From positions 1-32,244 of the forward strand of contig NZ_JAUSAR010000214.1 of NCBI RefSeq assembly GCF_030652515.1: 32,244 nt of DNA, read 5' to 3'. Shown in pieces: positions 18,469-30,606 of this stretch. Below the pieces are notes generated by a model. That model did no database searches and was not told where the DNA came from. It saw nothing but the letters and a program-made list of their open reading frames with translations. This stretch comes from Aquabacterium sp. Its GTDB lineage: Bacteria; Pseudomonadota; Gammaproteobacteria; Burkholderiales; Burkholderiaceae_C. How positions within the stretch are numbered: the first letter of the stretch is position 1; the number at the start of each line of letters is the position of its first letter. The position numbers and the translations under genes are program-made.

Positions 18469-18550
18469 GCCTTCTCTCCCAGTGCCTGGTCAGTATCAAC
18501 GTCTTCAGCCACTTGCTAGCGCAAACCCTTATCGCAAACTGTGGAATTTG

Positions 18551-19164
18551 TCACACAGCCGAGAAATAGTGCTTGATGCCAGCCAGGATCATTTCCACTG
18601 CGATGGCACACAGCACCAGGCCCATGAGTTTTTCGATGGCGGTGACGACCGACTCGCCCAGCCAGCGGTGCAGCGGTTGGCTGGCCAGCAGCACGACCGC
18701 GCACACGCCCACGGCCGCTGCCAGGGCCGCGATCCATTCAACGAGTTGCGCGGGTTGGCGGGAGGCCAAGAGCAGCACCGTGGCCATGGCCGAAGGGCCG
18801 GCCAGCAAGGGCACCGCGATCGGGAACAGGAAGGGCTCTCGGCCCGACTCGCTGGGCAGGGTTGACTCTTCGTCAAACAGGCGTCGACCTGAAGAAAAAT
18901 GATGCGGATGGACAACAACAGCAAGATCACGCCGCCAGCGACTTCCAAGGAGCGCTCGGACAAGCGCATCAACTCCAGGAAGGTGCGTCCGCCGAGCATG
19001 AAGGCCAGCAACACGCCAAAGGCCATGCAGGCTTCGCGCAGAGCCACCCACACGCGGCGTGCCGGTGCCACGCCACGCATCACCGAAATGAAAATCGGCA
19101 AGGTGCCGAATGGATCCAGCACCAGGAGCAGCAGGATGAAGGCCGACGCGATCGTGTGGCTCAT
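18551..19164 (-). pseudogene. MarC-family integral membrane protein, one-base frameshift
   Basis: Two overlapping frames together make one MarC/YchE-type protein of about 204 residues. The first, from the ATG at 19164, gives MSHTIASAFILLLLVLDPFG, with GTLPIFISV and the transmembrane segments to LLLLSIRIIF. The second gives GRRLFDEESTLPSESGREPF, FPIAVPLLAGPSAMATVLLL and a normal C-terminus ending HYFSAV. The switch falls at the A-run 18895-18899 (T-run in the coding strand): adding one T restores the full frame. So it is either a sequencing or assembly error in a homopolymer or a recent inactivating mutation. MarC-family proteins are six-helix membrane proteins of unclear function. It lies 13 bases after the acyltransferase gene, probably in one operon. 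Confidence 0.85.
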
Positions 19165-19177
19165 GCTGCTGGCCCGA

Positions 19178-20161
19178 TCAAAGGTAGGCCGCGACTGGTG
19201 GCGAGATCTTCTGGGCGATCTTCTTGACCAGGATCGGGCCCCACACGCCAGCGATCAACAAGACCACAAAGTGCCCGACGAAGTACCCATCCCGCCATGG
19301 AATGATGTTGAGCATCAACGCCTTGGCCACGCCAATGCACAAGGTGTTGAACAGGTAGATGCTGAAGGTGTAGATGCCCGCCGTCATGAAAAACGCTTTG
19401 CCTGGCCCTTGCACTTGGTGGGCCAAGGCGAGGACAAAAGGCACGGACAAAGTCCCCACGAACCACTTGGGCAAGGGCTCTTGCCAAACGCCGTAGACCA
19501 AGGCCGCCAACAAGGGCAGCGCCCAAAGCGCCAGCCTGGGATGGATGACGCTGGCGGCATGGCGCCAATGCTGACCCAGCAAGATCCCCGCAGAGAAGAA
19601 GGGCAGGTACATCACCAGGTTCGCGATGTTGAAGGTGGCAGGCCAGGCAAAGGGGTACAAAACAATGCCCAGGGCCATCATGGCCCAAGGTGTGGCGCGG
19701 GGTGCCTGCTGGAGCAACCAGGGAAAGACCAGGAAATACGCCGACAGCACGTAGATGAACCAAAGGAAGGACGCCGCCGAGGCCATCGGCCGCACGAACA
19801 GGTCCAGCAGGCCGCTCACCACCCCGGGCGGGACGTTGTCGACATGGATGAAGCGGCTGGCCACCAGCTTGCCGCAGATGATGGCCAGGCCCAGGAGGGC
19901 GTAGGGGATCACCAGCTTCTTGAGCCTTTTGCGAACGTAGCCCAACACGGCAGCATGGTTGGCCAGCACCTTCCACGACAGGCCCAGCGAGATGCCTGAA
20001 AGCACCATGAACAAGGGCATGTGGAAGGAGTAGATCGCCGAGCGCAGCAGGTTGTACCAGTCGGCCCCGGGCACTTCTTCGCGCGCCGCGACGTGGCCGA
20101 CCACGACCAGAACGATGGCGATGCCTTTGGCAATGTCCAGGCTGTTCACCCGTTCCGTCAT
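19178..20161 (-). CDS. Acyltransferase-3 family membrane protein
   Basis: 327 residues with about ten hydrophobic helices. The opening RVNSLDIAKGIAIVLVVVGH contains the conserved Asp and His typical of acyltransferase-3 (OafA/NodX-like) proteins, followed by YSFHMPLFMVLSGISLGLSW, also diagnostic. These integral membrane enzymes transfer acyl groups to cell-surface sugars or similar acceptors; the acceptor here is unknown because no polysaccharide genes lie nearby. The ATG at 20161 has an AGGAG site six bases upstream. A candidate promoter lies at 20196-20223. The frameshifted marC follows at once. Confidence 0.92.
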   Translation of the reverse strand: MTERVNSLDIAKGIAIVLVVVGHVAAREEVPGADWYNLLRSAIYSFHMPLFMVLSGISLGLSWKVLANHAAVLGYVRKRLKKLVIPYALLGLAIICGKLVASRFIHVDNVPPGVVSGLLDLFVRPMASAASFLWFIYVLSAYFLVFPWLLQQAPRATPWAMMALGIVLYPFAWPATFNIANLVMYLPFFSAGILLGQHWRHAASVIHPRLALWALPLLAALVYGVWQEPLPKWFVGTLSVPFVLALAHQVQGPGKAFFMTAGIYTFSIYLFNTLCIGVAKALMLNIIPWRDGYFVGHFVVLLIAGVWGPILVKKIAQKISPPVAAYL

Positions 20162-20195
20162 GTGGTCTCCTGCTGGTTCAAATTAGAGGGCGTGC

Positions 20196-20223
20196 ATTGT
20201 ATTTTCGGCACTTGTTGGCCCAA
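20196..20223 (-). promoter_or_regulatory. Candidate sigma-70 promoter of the acyltransferase gene
   Basis: On the minus strand, TTGGGC (20223-20218) and TACAAT (20201-20196) are separated by 16 bases, placing the transcript start about 28 bases upstream of the ATG. The -10 box matches five of six consensus positions; the -35 box is poor. Confidence 0.5.
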
Positions 20224-20233
20224 GCTTGACGAC

Positions 20234-23944
<3,711 letters not shown>

Positions 23945-23978
23945 GGGGAATGTGTTGGGTTCTTCTTCTGCGCTTCGC

Positions 23979-26900
23979 TCAGGCGGCCTGGGCCATCGAG
24001 AAGGCGGCCTCCATGTCGACGGCCACGATGCGGGACACGCCCTGCTCCTGCATGGTCACCCCGATCAACTGCTCGGCCATTTCCATGGCGATCTTGTTGT
24101 GCGAGATGAACAGGAACTGCGTGCCGCTGGACATCTGCTTGACCAGCTTGGCGTAGCGCTCGGTGTTGGCATCGTCCAGGGGCGCATCGACTTCGTCGAG
24201 CAGGCAGAAAGGCGCGGGGTTGAGCTGGAAGATGGCGAACACCAGGGCGATGGCCGTGAGCGCTTTTTCGCCACCCGACAACAGGTGGATGGTGCTGTTT
24301 TTCTTGCCGGGCGGGTGGGCCATGACCTGCACGCCCGCGTCCAGGATTTCGTCGCCGGTCATGACCAGCTTGGCCGTGCCGCCGCCGAACAGCTCGGGGA
24401 ACATGCGGCCGAAGTGCTCGTTGACGGTATTGAAGGTGCCGGCCAGCAGGTCGCGGGTTTCTATGTCGATCTTGTGGATCGCGTCTTCCAGCGTGTTGAT
24501 GGCGTCGAGCAGGTCGGCCATCTGCGAATCCAGGAAGCCCTTGCGCTCGCGGGCCGCGGTCAGCTCGTCCAGGGCCGCCAGGTTGACGGCGCCCAGGGCG
24601 TTGATTTCGCGCTGGATGCGGTCGATCTCGCTTTGCAGGCCGTGCAGCTTGACGCCGTTTTCTTCGATGTTGCGGGCCAGCACTTCCAGGTCCACGGCGG
24701 CGGCGATCAGTTGCTCCATGAACTGCGCACCGCCCAGCGAGGCGGCTTGCTCTTCAAGTTGCAACTTGGTGATCTGATCACGCAAAGGCTGCAGGCTGCG
24801 CTCGAACTCCAGGCGCTGCTCGTCGGCGCGGCGCAACTGGGCCGAGAGGTCGTCGTAGCGGCTGCGGGTCTGGCCCAGGGCAGCTTCCTTTTCCAGCTTG
24901 ACGGCCAGGGCCTCATCCAGACCGGTGCCTGCTGCCGTCTCAGACAGGCGGGCGTGCTCTTCGTGCAAGGTTACCGCGCTGGCCTCGTTGGCCTGGATCT
25001 GCTGCACAGCGGTTTCAATGCCGCGCTGCAATTCGCCACGGCGGGCCGACATGCTGCGGGCACTGAAAGCGGCCTCTTGCGCCTGGCGCTCCAGCGCGCG
25101 CGACTGCTCACGCGCATGGTTGAGCTTGCGTTCGGCCTCGATCACGGCCTCTTCCAACTGGGCGTGGCGCTCTTGCGCATCGGCCAGTGACAGGTCCAAC
25201 TCTTCAAAGCGGGCCTCGCCCGTGGCCCGGCGTTCGTTCAGCTCTTCCAGCTGGCCGTCGATCTCGCCCACTTCGCTGACGATCTGCTCGCGCCGCGCAT
25301 TGCTCTGCTGGGCTTGCTGCGTCAGGCGCAGCACTTCCACCTGCACCTGGTGTGTGCGTTGCTGCAGCTCACTGGTCTCGCGACGGGCCGTGACCAAGCG
25401 CTGCGAAGCATCGGTGTAGGCGGCTTCAGCGCGGATCAATGCAGCACGGGCGTCGTCGGCCATGATGGCCTGGGCACGCACTTGTTTCTCCAGGCTTTCG
25501 ATTTCCTGGGCGCGGGCCAGCATGCCGGCCTGCTCCGAATCGGGCGCGTAGAAGCTGACTGCGAACTGGCTGACCGCGTGACCAGCCTGGGTCATGATGA
25601 CCTCGCCGTGCGTCAACTTGCCGCGGTTGGCCAGCGCCTCTTCCATGCTGGCAGCGGTGTACACGCCTTCCAGCCAATCGTTGAGCAAAGCCTTCAGGCC
25701 CTGATCATTCAAGCGCAGCAGGTCAGACAGGCGTGGCAACGTTTGATGGCTGTTGGCGATCTGGCCGGAGGGCGGGCTGTAGAAAGCAAGCTTGGCAGGC
25801 GGCGCGTCGTTTTCAAAAGCGCGCACGGTTTCGACCCGGCCCACTTCCAGGGCCGACAGGCGCTCGCGCAGGGACGATTCCAGCGCGTTTTCCCAACCAT
25901 TCTCGATGTGGATCTTGGTCCACAGGCCAGGCAAACCGTCCAGGCCGTGTTTGGCCAGCCAGGGCTTGAGCTTGCCCTCGGTCTGCACCTTTTCTTGCAG
26001 GGCGCGCAGGGCCTCCAGGCGGGCGGTCAGGTCGGATTGCTTGCTGGCCTGGGCATTGGCATCGTTCTGGCGTTCCTTGCGGGCGTCGTCCAGCGCGGGC
26101 ACGGATTCGGTCAGCTCCCCCAGTTGGGCCTCGGCCACGACCAGGTCTTCCTGGCCCGCCTCGAGCTGACGGGTCAGCTCGGTCAGGCGCAGTTCATCCG
26201 GCGCGGCCAGGGTTTGCTTCTCGGCCACCAGACGTTCGCGGCGCAGGTTGAGCTGGCGCGATTGATCATCAATGTTGCGTGAGTCTGCTGCCAACAACTG
26301 GATCTGCTGCTGAACCTGCCCAGCCACACCACGTTGCTCATTCGCCTTTTGTGACGCAGCGCGCACCGTGTCTTCAAAGGTCGGAACATTGGCCGTCAGC
26401 TCTTCGGCCTGCGCGGCCAGGATCTCGGCCTGCTCTTCGGCGGCAGCCATGCGCTCGGCCAGGGTTTCCAGTTCTTCTTCAGCCGACACTTTGCGATCAG
26501 CCCACTGGTCGTTCTGGCCTTTCAATTCGGCCAGTCGTTGCTCGACTTTCTGGCGGCCTTCGACCACGTAGCGGATGCGCTCTTCCAGCCGGCTGACTTC
26601 CAGGTTGGCCTCGGCCAGCGCACCTTGCGCCGTGTGCAACTCATCGCTGGATTCGTAATGCGCCTGGCGCACGTGTTCCAACTCGGCCTCGACCTGGCGC
26701 AACTCGGCCATGCGGCCTTCCAGTGCGTTGGTCGCGCCCAGGATGTCCTGCTTGATGCGCGACTCTTCGGTCGAGGCATCGCGGTGCTTGAGGAACCACA
26801 ACTGGTGCAGCTTCAAGGTGCCCTGCTCTTGTAGCCCGTTGTAGCGGGTGGCGACCTCGGCCTGGCGTTCCAGTTTCTCAAGGTTGTTGTTCAGCTCGCG

Positions 26901-27494
26901 CAAGATGTCGTCCACGCGGGTCAAGTTCTCGCGCGTGTCCTTGAGGCGATGCTCGGTCTCGCGGCGGCGTTCCTTGTACTTGGACACGCCAGCCGCTTCT
27001 TCCAGGAACAGGCGCAGCTCTTCAGGCTTGGATTCGATGATCCGGCTGATGGTGCCCTGGCCAATGATGGCGTAGGCACGCGGCCCCAGGCCCGTGCCCA
27101 AAAACACGTCCTGCACATCGCGGCGGCGCACTGGCTGGTTGTTGATGAAGTAGCTGGACGTGCCATCGCGGGTCAACACGCGCTTGACGGCGATCTCGGT
27201 GAACTGGTTCCACTGGCCACCGGCCCGCGCATCTTCATTGCTGAAGACCAGCTCCACGCTGGATCGGCTGGCTGGCTTGCGGTTGCCCGAGCCGTTGAAA
27301 ATCACGTCCTGCATGGACTCGCCACGCAACTCGGACGCCTTCGATTCGCCCAGCACCCAGCGCACCGCATCCATGATGTTGGACTTGCCGCAACCATTGG
27401 GCCCCACCACCCCCACCAACTGCCCGGGCAACTGGAAGGTGGTCGGCTCGGCGAATGACTTGAAGCCAGACAGCTTGATCGAATTCAGGCGCAT
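23979..27494 (-). CDS. smc: Chromosome segregation ATPase SMC
   Basis: 1171 residues. N-terminal head with Walker A GPNGCGKS (about 32-39), followed by MDAVRWVLGES, a long coiled coil, a hinge in the middle (about 500-640), the returning coiled coil, and the C-terminal head with signature LLSGGEKALTA (from about 1071) and Walker B FCLLDEVDAPLDDAN. SMC dimers with ScpA/ScpB organise and separate the chromosome. Length is normal. The start ATG at 27494 has no clear ribosome site; the MRLNSIKLSGFKSFAEPTTF start is diagnostic. It heads the minus-strand operon smc-zipA-ligA-def. Confidence 0.98.
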   Translation of the reverse strand: MRLNSIKLSGFKSFAEPTTFQLPGQLVGVVGPNGCGKSNIMDAVRWVLGESKASELRGESMQDVIFNGSGNRKPASRSSVELVFSNEDARAGGQWNQFTEIAVKRVLTRDGTSSYFINNQPVRRRDVQDVFLGTGLGPRAYAIIGQGTISRIIESKPEELRLFLEEAAGVSKYKERRRETEHRLKDTRENLTRVDDILRELNNNLEKLERQAEVATRYNGLQEQGTLKLHQLWFLKHRDASTEESRIKQDILGATNALEGRMAELRQVEAELEHVRQAHYESSDELHTAQGALAEANLEVSRLEERIRYVVEGRQKVEQRLAELKGQNDQWADRKVSAEEELETLAERMAAAEEQAEILAAQAEELTANVPTFEDTVRAASQKANEQRGVAGQVQQQIQLLAADSRNIDDQSRQLNLRRERLVAEKQTLAAPDELRLTELTRQLEAGQEDLVVAEAQLGELTESVPALDDARKERQNDANAQASKQSDLTARLEALRALQEKVQTEGKLKPWLAKHGLDGLPGLWTKIHIENGWENALESSLRERLSALEVGRVETVRAFENDAPPAKLAFYSPPSGQIANSHQTLPRLSDLLRLNDQGLKALLNDWLEGVYTAASMEEALANRGKLTHGEVIMTQAGHAVSQFAVSFYAPDSEQAGMLARAQEIESLEKQVRAQAIMADDARAALIRAEAAYTDASQRLVTARRETSELQQRTHQVQVEVLRLTQQAQQSNARREQIVSEVGEIDGQLEELNERRATGEARFEELDLSLADAQERHAQLEEAVIEAERKLNHAREQSRALERQAQEAAFSARSMSARRGELQRGIETAVQQIQANEASAVTLHEEHARLSETAAGTGLDEALAVKLEKEAALGQTRSRYDDLSAQLRRADEQRLEFERSLQPLRDQITKLQLEEQAASLGGAQFMEQLIAAAVDLEVLARNIEENGVKLHGLQSEIDRIQREINALGAVNLAALDELTAARERKGFLDSQMADLLDAINTLEDAIHKIDIETRDLLAGTFNTVNEHFGRMFPELFGGGTAKLVMTGDEILDAGVQVMAHPPGKKNSTIHLLSGGEKALTAIALVFAIFQLNPAPFCLLDEVDAPLDDANTERYAKLVKQMSSGTQFLFISHNKIAMEMAEQLIGVTMQEQGVSRIVAVDMEAAFSMAQAA

Positions 27495-27614
27495 GCGTGT
27501 TGAGTCGACTAAGTCATTGATTTATAAGAAAAAACACGCGAAACAGCGCATTCATTCGGGTCTGGGATGATAGCATCGGCGCTTCCCCAGATTTCCCCTC
27601 TACCGCAGCTCACC
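27495..27614. promoter_or_regulatory. Divergent smc/queF promoter region
   Basis: 120 bases between the divergent start codons. The middle is AT-rich, with TATAAAT on the minus strand (27526-27520), a plausible -10 element for smc. On the plus strand, GATAGCAT near 27570 is a weak candidate for queF. No preQ1-riboswitch-like structure is seen. Positions of transcript starts are guesses. Confidence 0.35.
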
Positions 27615-28121
27615 ATGGCCAAGAAAGCCCCTTCCGCCCGCGCCGCCAAGAGCGCCCCTGCCGACACCATCACCGTGGGTGAGCGCGCCAAGCCTGCCAC
27701 CCCACCCTCGGCCGCCACCCGCAAACTAGACGTCTTCCCCAATCCCGCCCCGCAGCGCGACTACGTCATCCAGTTCCAGATCCCGGAATTCACCTGTTTC
27801 TGCCCGCTGACCGGCCAGCCTGATTTCGCGCACTTCACCATCGAATGCATCGCCGACAAGCTGTGCATCGAGCTGAAGAGCCTGAAGATGTACATGTGGA
27901 GCTACCGCAACGACGGCGCTTTCCACGAAAAAGTCACCAACGCCATCCTGGACGACTTTGTGAAGGCCATCCAGCCGCGTTACCTGCGCATCACCGCCAA
28001 GTGGTATGTGCGCGGCGGTATCTACACCAATGTGGTGGTCGAGCACCGCCAAAAGGGCTGGAAACCCCTGCCCAAGGTGGAGTTGCCTCAGCATTCAGCT
28101 GAAACCGGCCTGCTGGGCTAA
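27615..28121 (+). CDS. queF: NADPH-dependent 7-cyano-7-deazaguanine (preQ0) reductase QueF
   Basis: 168 residues from the ATG at 27615; this start leaves a short Lys/Ala-rich leader before the domain. Type I (single-domain, YkvM-like) QueF reduces preQ0 to preQ1 for queuosine in tRNA. The catalytic cysteine is in FTCFCPLTGQPDFA (Cys63), with the proton-donor Asp70 seven residues on, matching Cys55/Asp62 in B. subtilis; ELKSLKMYMWSYRNDGAFHE holds the NADPH and substrate residues His104 and Glu105. Other queuosine genes are not in the window. The first 30 residues are basic and disordered, a little longer than usual. Confidence 0.96.
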   Translation: MAKKAPSARAAKSAPADTITVGERAKPATPPSAATRKLDVFPNPAPQRDYVIQFQIPEFTCFCPLTGQPDFAHFTIECIADKLCIELKSLKMYMWSYRNDGAFHEKVTNAILDDFVKAIQPRYLRITAKWYVRGGIYTNVVVEHRQKGWKPLPKVELPQHSAETGLLG

Positions 28122-28128
28122 TTCGGTC

Positions 28129-28161
28129 ACACCCTGAGCGGCCACTTTGGGCCGCAGGTGT
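28129..28161 (+). terminator. Stem-loop after queF
   Basis: ACACC (28129-28133) pairs with GGTGT (28157-28161), and GCGGCC (28138-28143) with GGCCGC (28150-28155) around the loop ACTTTG. It follows the queF stop by eight bases. The stem is strong but no T-run follows, so read-through to the next genes is likely. Confidence 0.45.
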
Positions 28162-28178
28162 AACCTGATGTCAAGACG

Positions 28179-28206
28179 GGTTTATTTCTGCCGATAAACC
28201 TGGAGG
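28179..28206 (+). other. Stem-loop directly before a ribosome-binding site
   Basis: GGTTTAT (28179-28185) and ATAAACC (28194-28200) form a perfect 7-bp stem with loop TTCTGCCG; the GGAGG ribosome site at 28202-28206 follows one base later. The stem stops just short of the site and may influence ribosome access to the diguanylate cyclase mRNA. It does not match the c-di-GMP riboswitch consensus. Confidence 0.4.
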
Positions 28207-28221
28207 TAACACCTTCACTTG

Positions 28222-29376
28222 ATGAAATCACCTTCCTGGCAGACACCTCTGATCGACTGGGCGCTTGGGCAAAAACAGCCCACGCGCCGCTACGTGTTGC
28301 TGGTGCTGGCCACCCTTCAGCTGTATGCCGTCACGATCGGTATCCTGTTGCACTCGGTCCACCTCGGCCTGCTGGACCGGCACGTGGCCCATTGGCTGAT
28401 CCTGTGCGGCGCCATCACCTTCCTCACGGTTTTGGCCCTGGTGCGCTCTGGTTGGAGCCTGCGGCTCAAGGATCCGATCCTGGCGTTTCCCCACGCGCTG
28501 GCCAGCAACGCCATCTGCGTGCTGGCCTTCATGCAGTTGGGTGACCACCGCAGCAACGTGCTGATCATCATCTGCCAGACCATCGTGGCGGCCATGTTTC
28601 GGCTCAAACCGGCTCGGGTGCTGCTGTTGGGCGCCTTGACCGTGGGCATGCTGGCTGTGGCCACCATCGCTTTGACCTGGCATGACCCCATCCACTATCC
28701 CGTGACCAAAAGCTGGGCGATCCTGGCCGTGGGAGGCTCTACGCTGCTGATGTTGTCGCTGGTGGGCAAATGGATCAGCGACATCGGCGTGAAGCTGGGT
28801 CGGCAAACCAGGGAGCTGACCGAAGCGGTGCGCACCGTGGAGCAAATGGCCACCACCGACATGCTCACCGGCCTGCTGAACCGCCGCGTCATCACCGACC
28901 TGGCCGAAGCCGAGCTCAAGCTGATGGAGCGCACCGGTGCGCCCATGTGCGTGGCCTTGATTGACCTGGACCACTTCAAGGACATCAACGACCGGTTCGG
29001 CCACCATGCCGGCGACACGGCGCTGCGCGGCTTTGCCCAGAGCACCACGCCGCAGTTGCGCCAGGTCGACAAGCTGGCGCGCTGGGGCGGTGAAGAATTC
29101 CTGCTCATGCTGCCCCAGTTGAATCAACACGAAGCCCTGACCGCGCTGGAGCGTTTGCGTCAAACGGTGGAAGCCCTGGTCTTCAAGGACCACGCCCTGA
29201 TGCAGTTGACTTTTTCTGTCGGCATCGCCCAGGCCCAGCCGGGCGAGAGCCTTGAACACCTGGTGGACCGGGCCGACCAGGCCGTCTACGAGGCCAAACG
29301 GCAAGGCCGCAACCGCTGTGTGCTGGCCGCATCACCTTCCGCTTCCGCCGAACCCATGGCCGAGACCTTGGCATGA
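28222..29376 (+). CDS. Membrane diguanylate cyclase 1 of a tandem pair
   Basis: 384 residues from the ATG at 28222 (a TTG lies directly upstream). About six membrane helices (24-182) form an N-terminal sensor; within it LVRSGWSLRLKDPIL is a motif shared with the next gene. The GGDEF domain follows (about 205-370): DLDHFKDINDRFGHHAGD, active loop RWGGEEFLLMLPQ (289-293) and I-site RQVD (280-283), so active synthesis of c-di-GMP with feedback inhibition is expected. A GGAGG site lies 15 bases before the ATG, longer than usual, and a hairpin precedes it. The stop overlaps the start of the next cyclase by four bases (ATGA). The signal sensed is unknown. Confidence 0.93.
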   Translation: MKSPSWQTPLIDWALGQKQPTRRYVLLVLATLQLYAVTIGILLHSVHLGLLDRHVAHWLILCGAITFLTVLALVRSGWSLRLKDPILAFPHALASNAICVLAFMQLGDHRSNVLIIICQTIVAAMFRLKPARVLLLGALTVGMLAVATIALTWHDPIHYPVTKSWAILAVGGSTLLMLSLVGKWISDIGVKLGRQTRELTEAVRTVEQMATTDMLTGLLNRRVITDLAEAELKLMERTGAPMCVALIDLDHFKDINDRFGHHAGDTALRGFAQSTTPQLRQVDKLARWGGEEFLLMLPQLNQHEALTALERLRQTVEALVFKDHALMQLTFSVGIAQAQPGESLEHLVDRADQAVYEAKRQGRNRCVLAASPSASAEPMAETLA

Positions 29377-30539
29377 GCGAACCACGCTCGGCCCACCTCC
29401 CGGAAGAAGACCCGCTGCTGGATGGCGTTGGCCGACTGGTGGCCTTCGTCTTCGGCCCCGACCGCGTCACCCGCTCACGCACCGTCGCCATCCTGCTGTG
29501 CGCCCTGATGTACGTGATTTGCTGCTGGGCAGCCTCGTATGTGGCAGACATCGGCCTGATCAGGGCCTTCGCGCCAAGCCTGCTGATGGCCACAGCTTTC
29601 CCCGCCTACGCGGTGTTTTTCGGGCTGGTGCGCAGTGGCAAGACACGCCACCTGAAAGACCCTGCGTTGATGATTCCGCAGAACATTTTTGCGCTGCTGG
29701 CCATCGGTTTTGCTTACACCGCGCTGGGGCCCTACGACCGAGGCCTGGTCATGGTCCTGATCGCCCTGGTCATGGTCTTTGGCATGTACACCCACACCCC
29801 CAAGCAATCCGTGGTGGTGGGCGGGGCAGCCATGCTCATGCTGGGGGTGTGCATGGGCGTGTTGTCGCACATTGACCCAGGCTATTACCCACCCAATTTC
29901 GAGTTGATCCGGTTTGAGTTGATGCTGGGCACCATGCCGCCGTTGATTTTCACGGCTTACAAGATTTCAAGCTGGCGCAATCGGCTGTTCAAGCAACGCA
30001 CCGAACTGAAAGCAGCTTTGGAGCAAGTCAAGCAACTGGCCACCCACGATTCGCTGACCGGCCTGTACAACCGGCGCCACATGCAGGACAAGCTGGAAAA
30101 CGCCGTGATGCGCTTTGACCGCTACGGCGAGCGTTTCACCGTGGTGCTGATCGATCTGGACCACTTCAAACAGGTCAACGACCGCCACGGGCACCGGGTG
30201 GGCGATGACAGCCTGAGCGCCTTTGCCAAGGCCGCGCAGGTGGTGCTGCGCGACACCGACACCATCGGCCGCTGGGGTGGCGAAGAGTTTCTGATCCTGA
30301 TGCCCAACACCAGCCAGGAAAAAACCGTGGTGGCCATGCAGCGCCTGCGCACCGCCATGGCCGACTGCGTCCTGTCGGCCTCCGTGCCCACGCTGCGCGT
30401 CACCTTCTCGGCAGGCGTGGCCGTGCACGACAGCATCACCGCCTTGAGCCAGACCGTGGAACGCGCCGACCACGCCCTCTACCAGGCCAAAAACACCGGC
30501 CGCGACCGGGTCGTCATCGCGCCACCAGCCAAGCGCTGA
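29373..30539 (+). CDS. Membrane diguanylate cyclase 2 of a tandem pair
   Basis: 388 residues, translationally coupled to the preceding cyclase (ATGA). It has a soluble N-terminal segment of about 35 residues, six predicted membrane helices (38-200), and a GGDEF domain (about 220-380) with LIDLDHFKQVNDRHGHRVGD, active loop RWGGEEFLILMP (302-306) and I-site RDTD (293-296). The membrane part has LVRSGKTRHLKDPALM, aligned with the LVRSG..LKDP motif of its neighbour, so the two genes appear to be old tandem duplicates of one architecture. The conserved catalytic and inhibitory residues suggest both are active enzymes. Confidence 0.93.
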   Translation: MSEPRSAHLPEEDPLLDGVGRLVAFVFGPDRVTRSRTVAILLCALMYVICCWAASYVADIGLIRAFAPSLLMATAFPAYAVFFGLVRSGKTRHLKDPALMIPQNIFALLAIGFAYTALGPYDRGLVMVLIALVMVFGMYTHTPKQSVVVGGAAMLMLGVCMGVLSHIDPGYYPPNFELIRFELMLGTMPPLIFTAYKISSWRNRLFKQRTELKAALEQVKQLATHDSLTGLYNRRHMQDKLENAVMRFDRYGERFTVVLIDLDHFKQVNDRHGHRVGDDSLSAFAKAAQVVLRDTDTIGRWGGEEFLILMPNTSQEKTVVAMQRLRTAMADCVLSASVPTLRVTFSAGVAVHDSITALSQTVERADHALYQAKNTGRDRVVIAPPAKR

Positions 30540-30593
30540 GCACATCCGGCACATTCCGCGCTAACCCGTGCCACCGGCAGGCCTGGGGGCTGG

Positions 30594-30599
30594 GATAAT
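30594..30599 (+). promoter_or_regulatory. Candidate -10 box of dapC (possibly leaderless)
   Basis: GATAAT ends seven bases before the ATG at 30607, in the context TGGGATAATCCCC. A transcript starting at the normal distance would begin at or beside the start codon. No ribosome site and no good -35 box are visible. Confidence 0.5.
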
Positions 30600-30606
30600 C
30601 CCCGGC

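Noticed and set aside
18890..18905. Programmed -1 frameshift in marC
   Set aside because: The sequence around the T-run does not form an X-XXY-YYZ heptamer in the zero frame, and no downstream pseudoknot is apparent. Transcript slippage on five T's is possible but unsupported.
27495..27614. preQ1 riboswitch ahead of queF
   Set aside because: No short H-type pseudoknot pattern with an A-rich tail and masked ribosome site could be seen.
28122..28221. c-di-GMP riboswitch ahead of the cyclase genes
   Set aside because: The two stem-loops are simple; conserved GEMM nucleotides and the paired-helix arrangement are missing.
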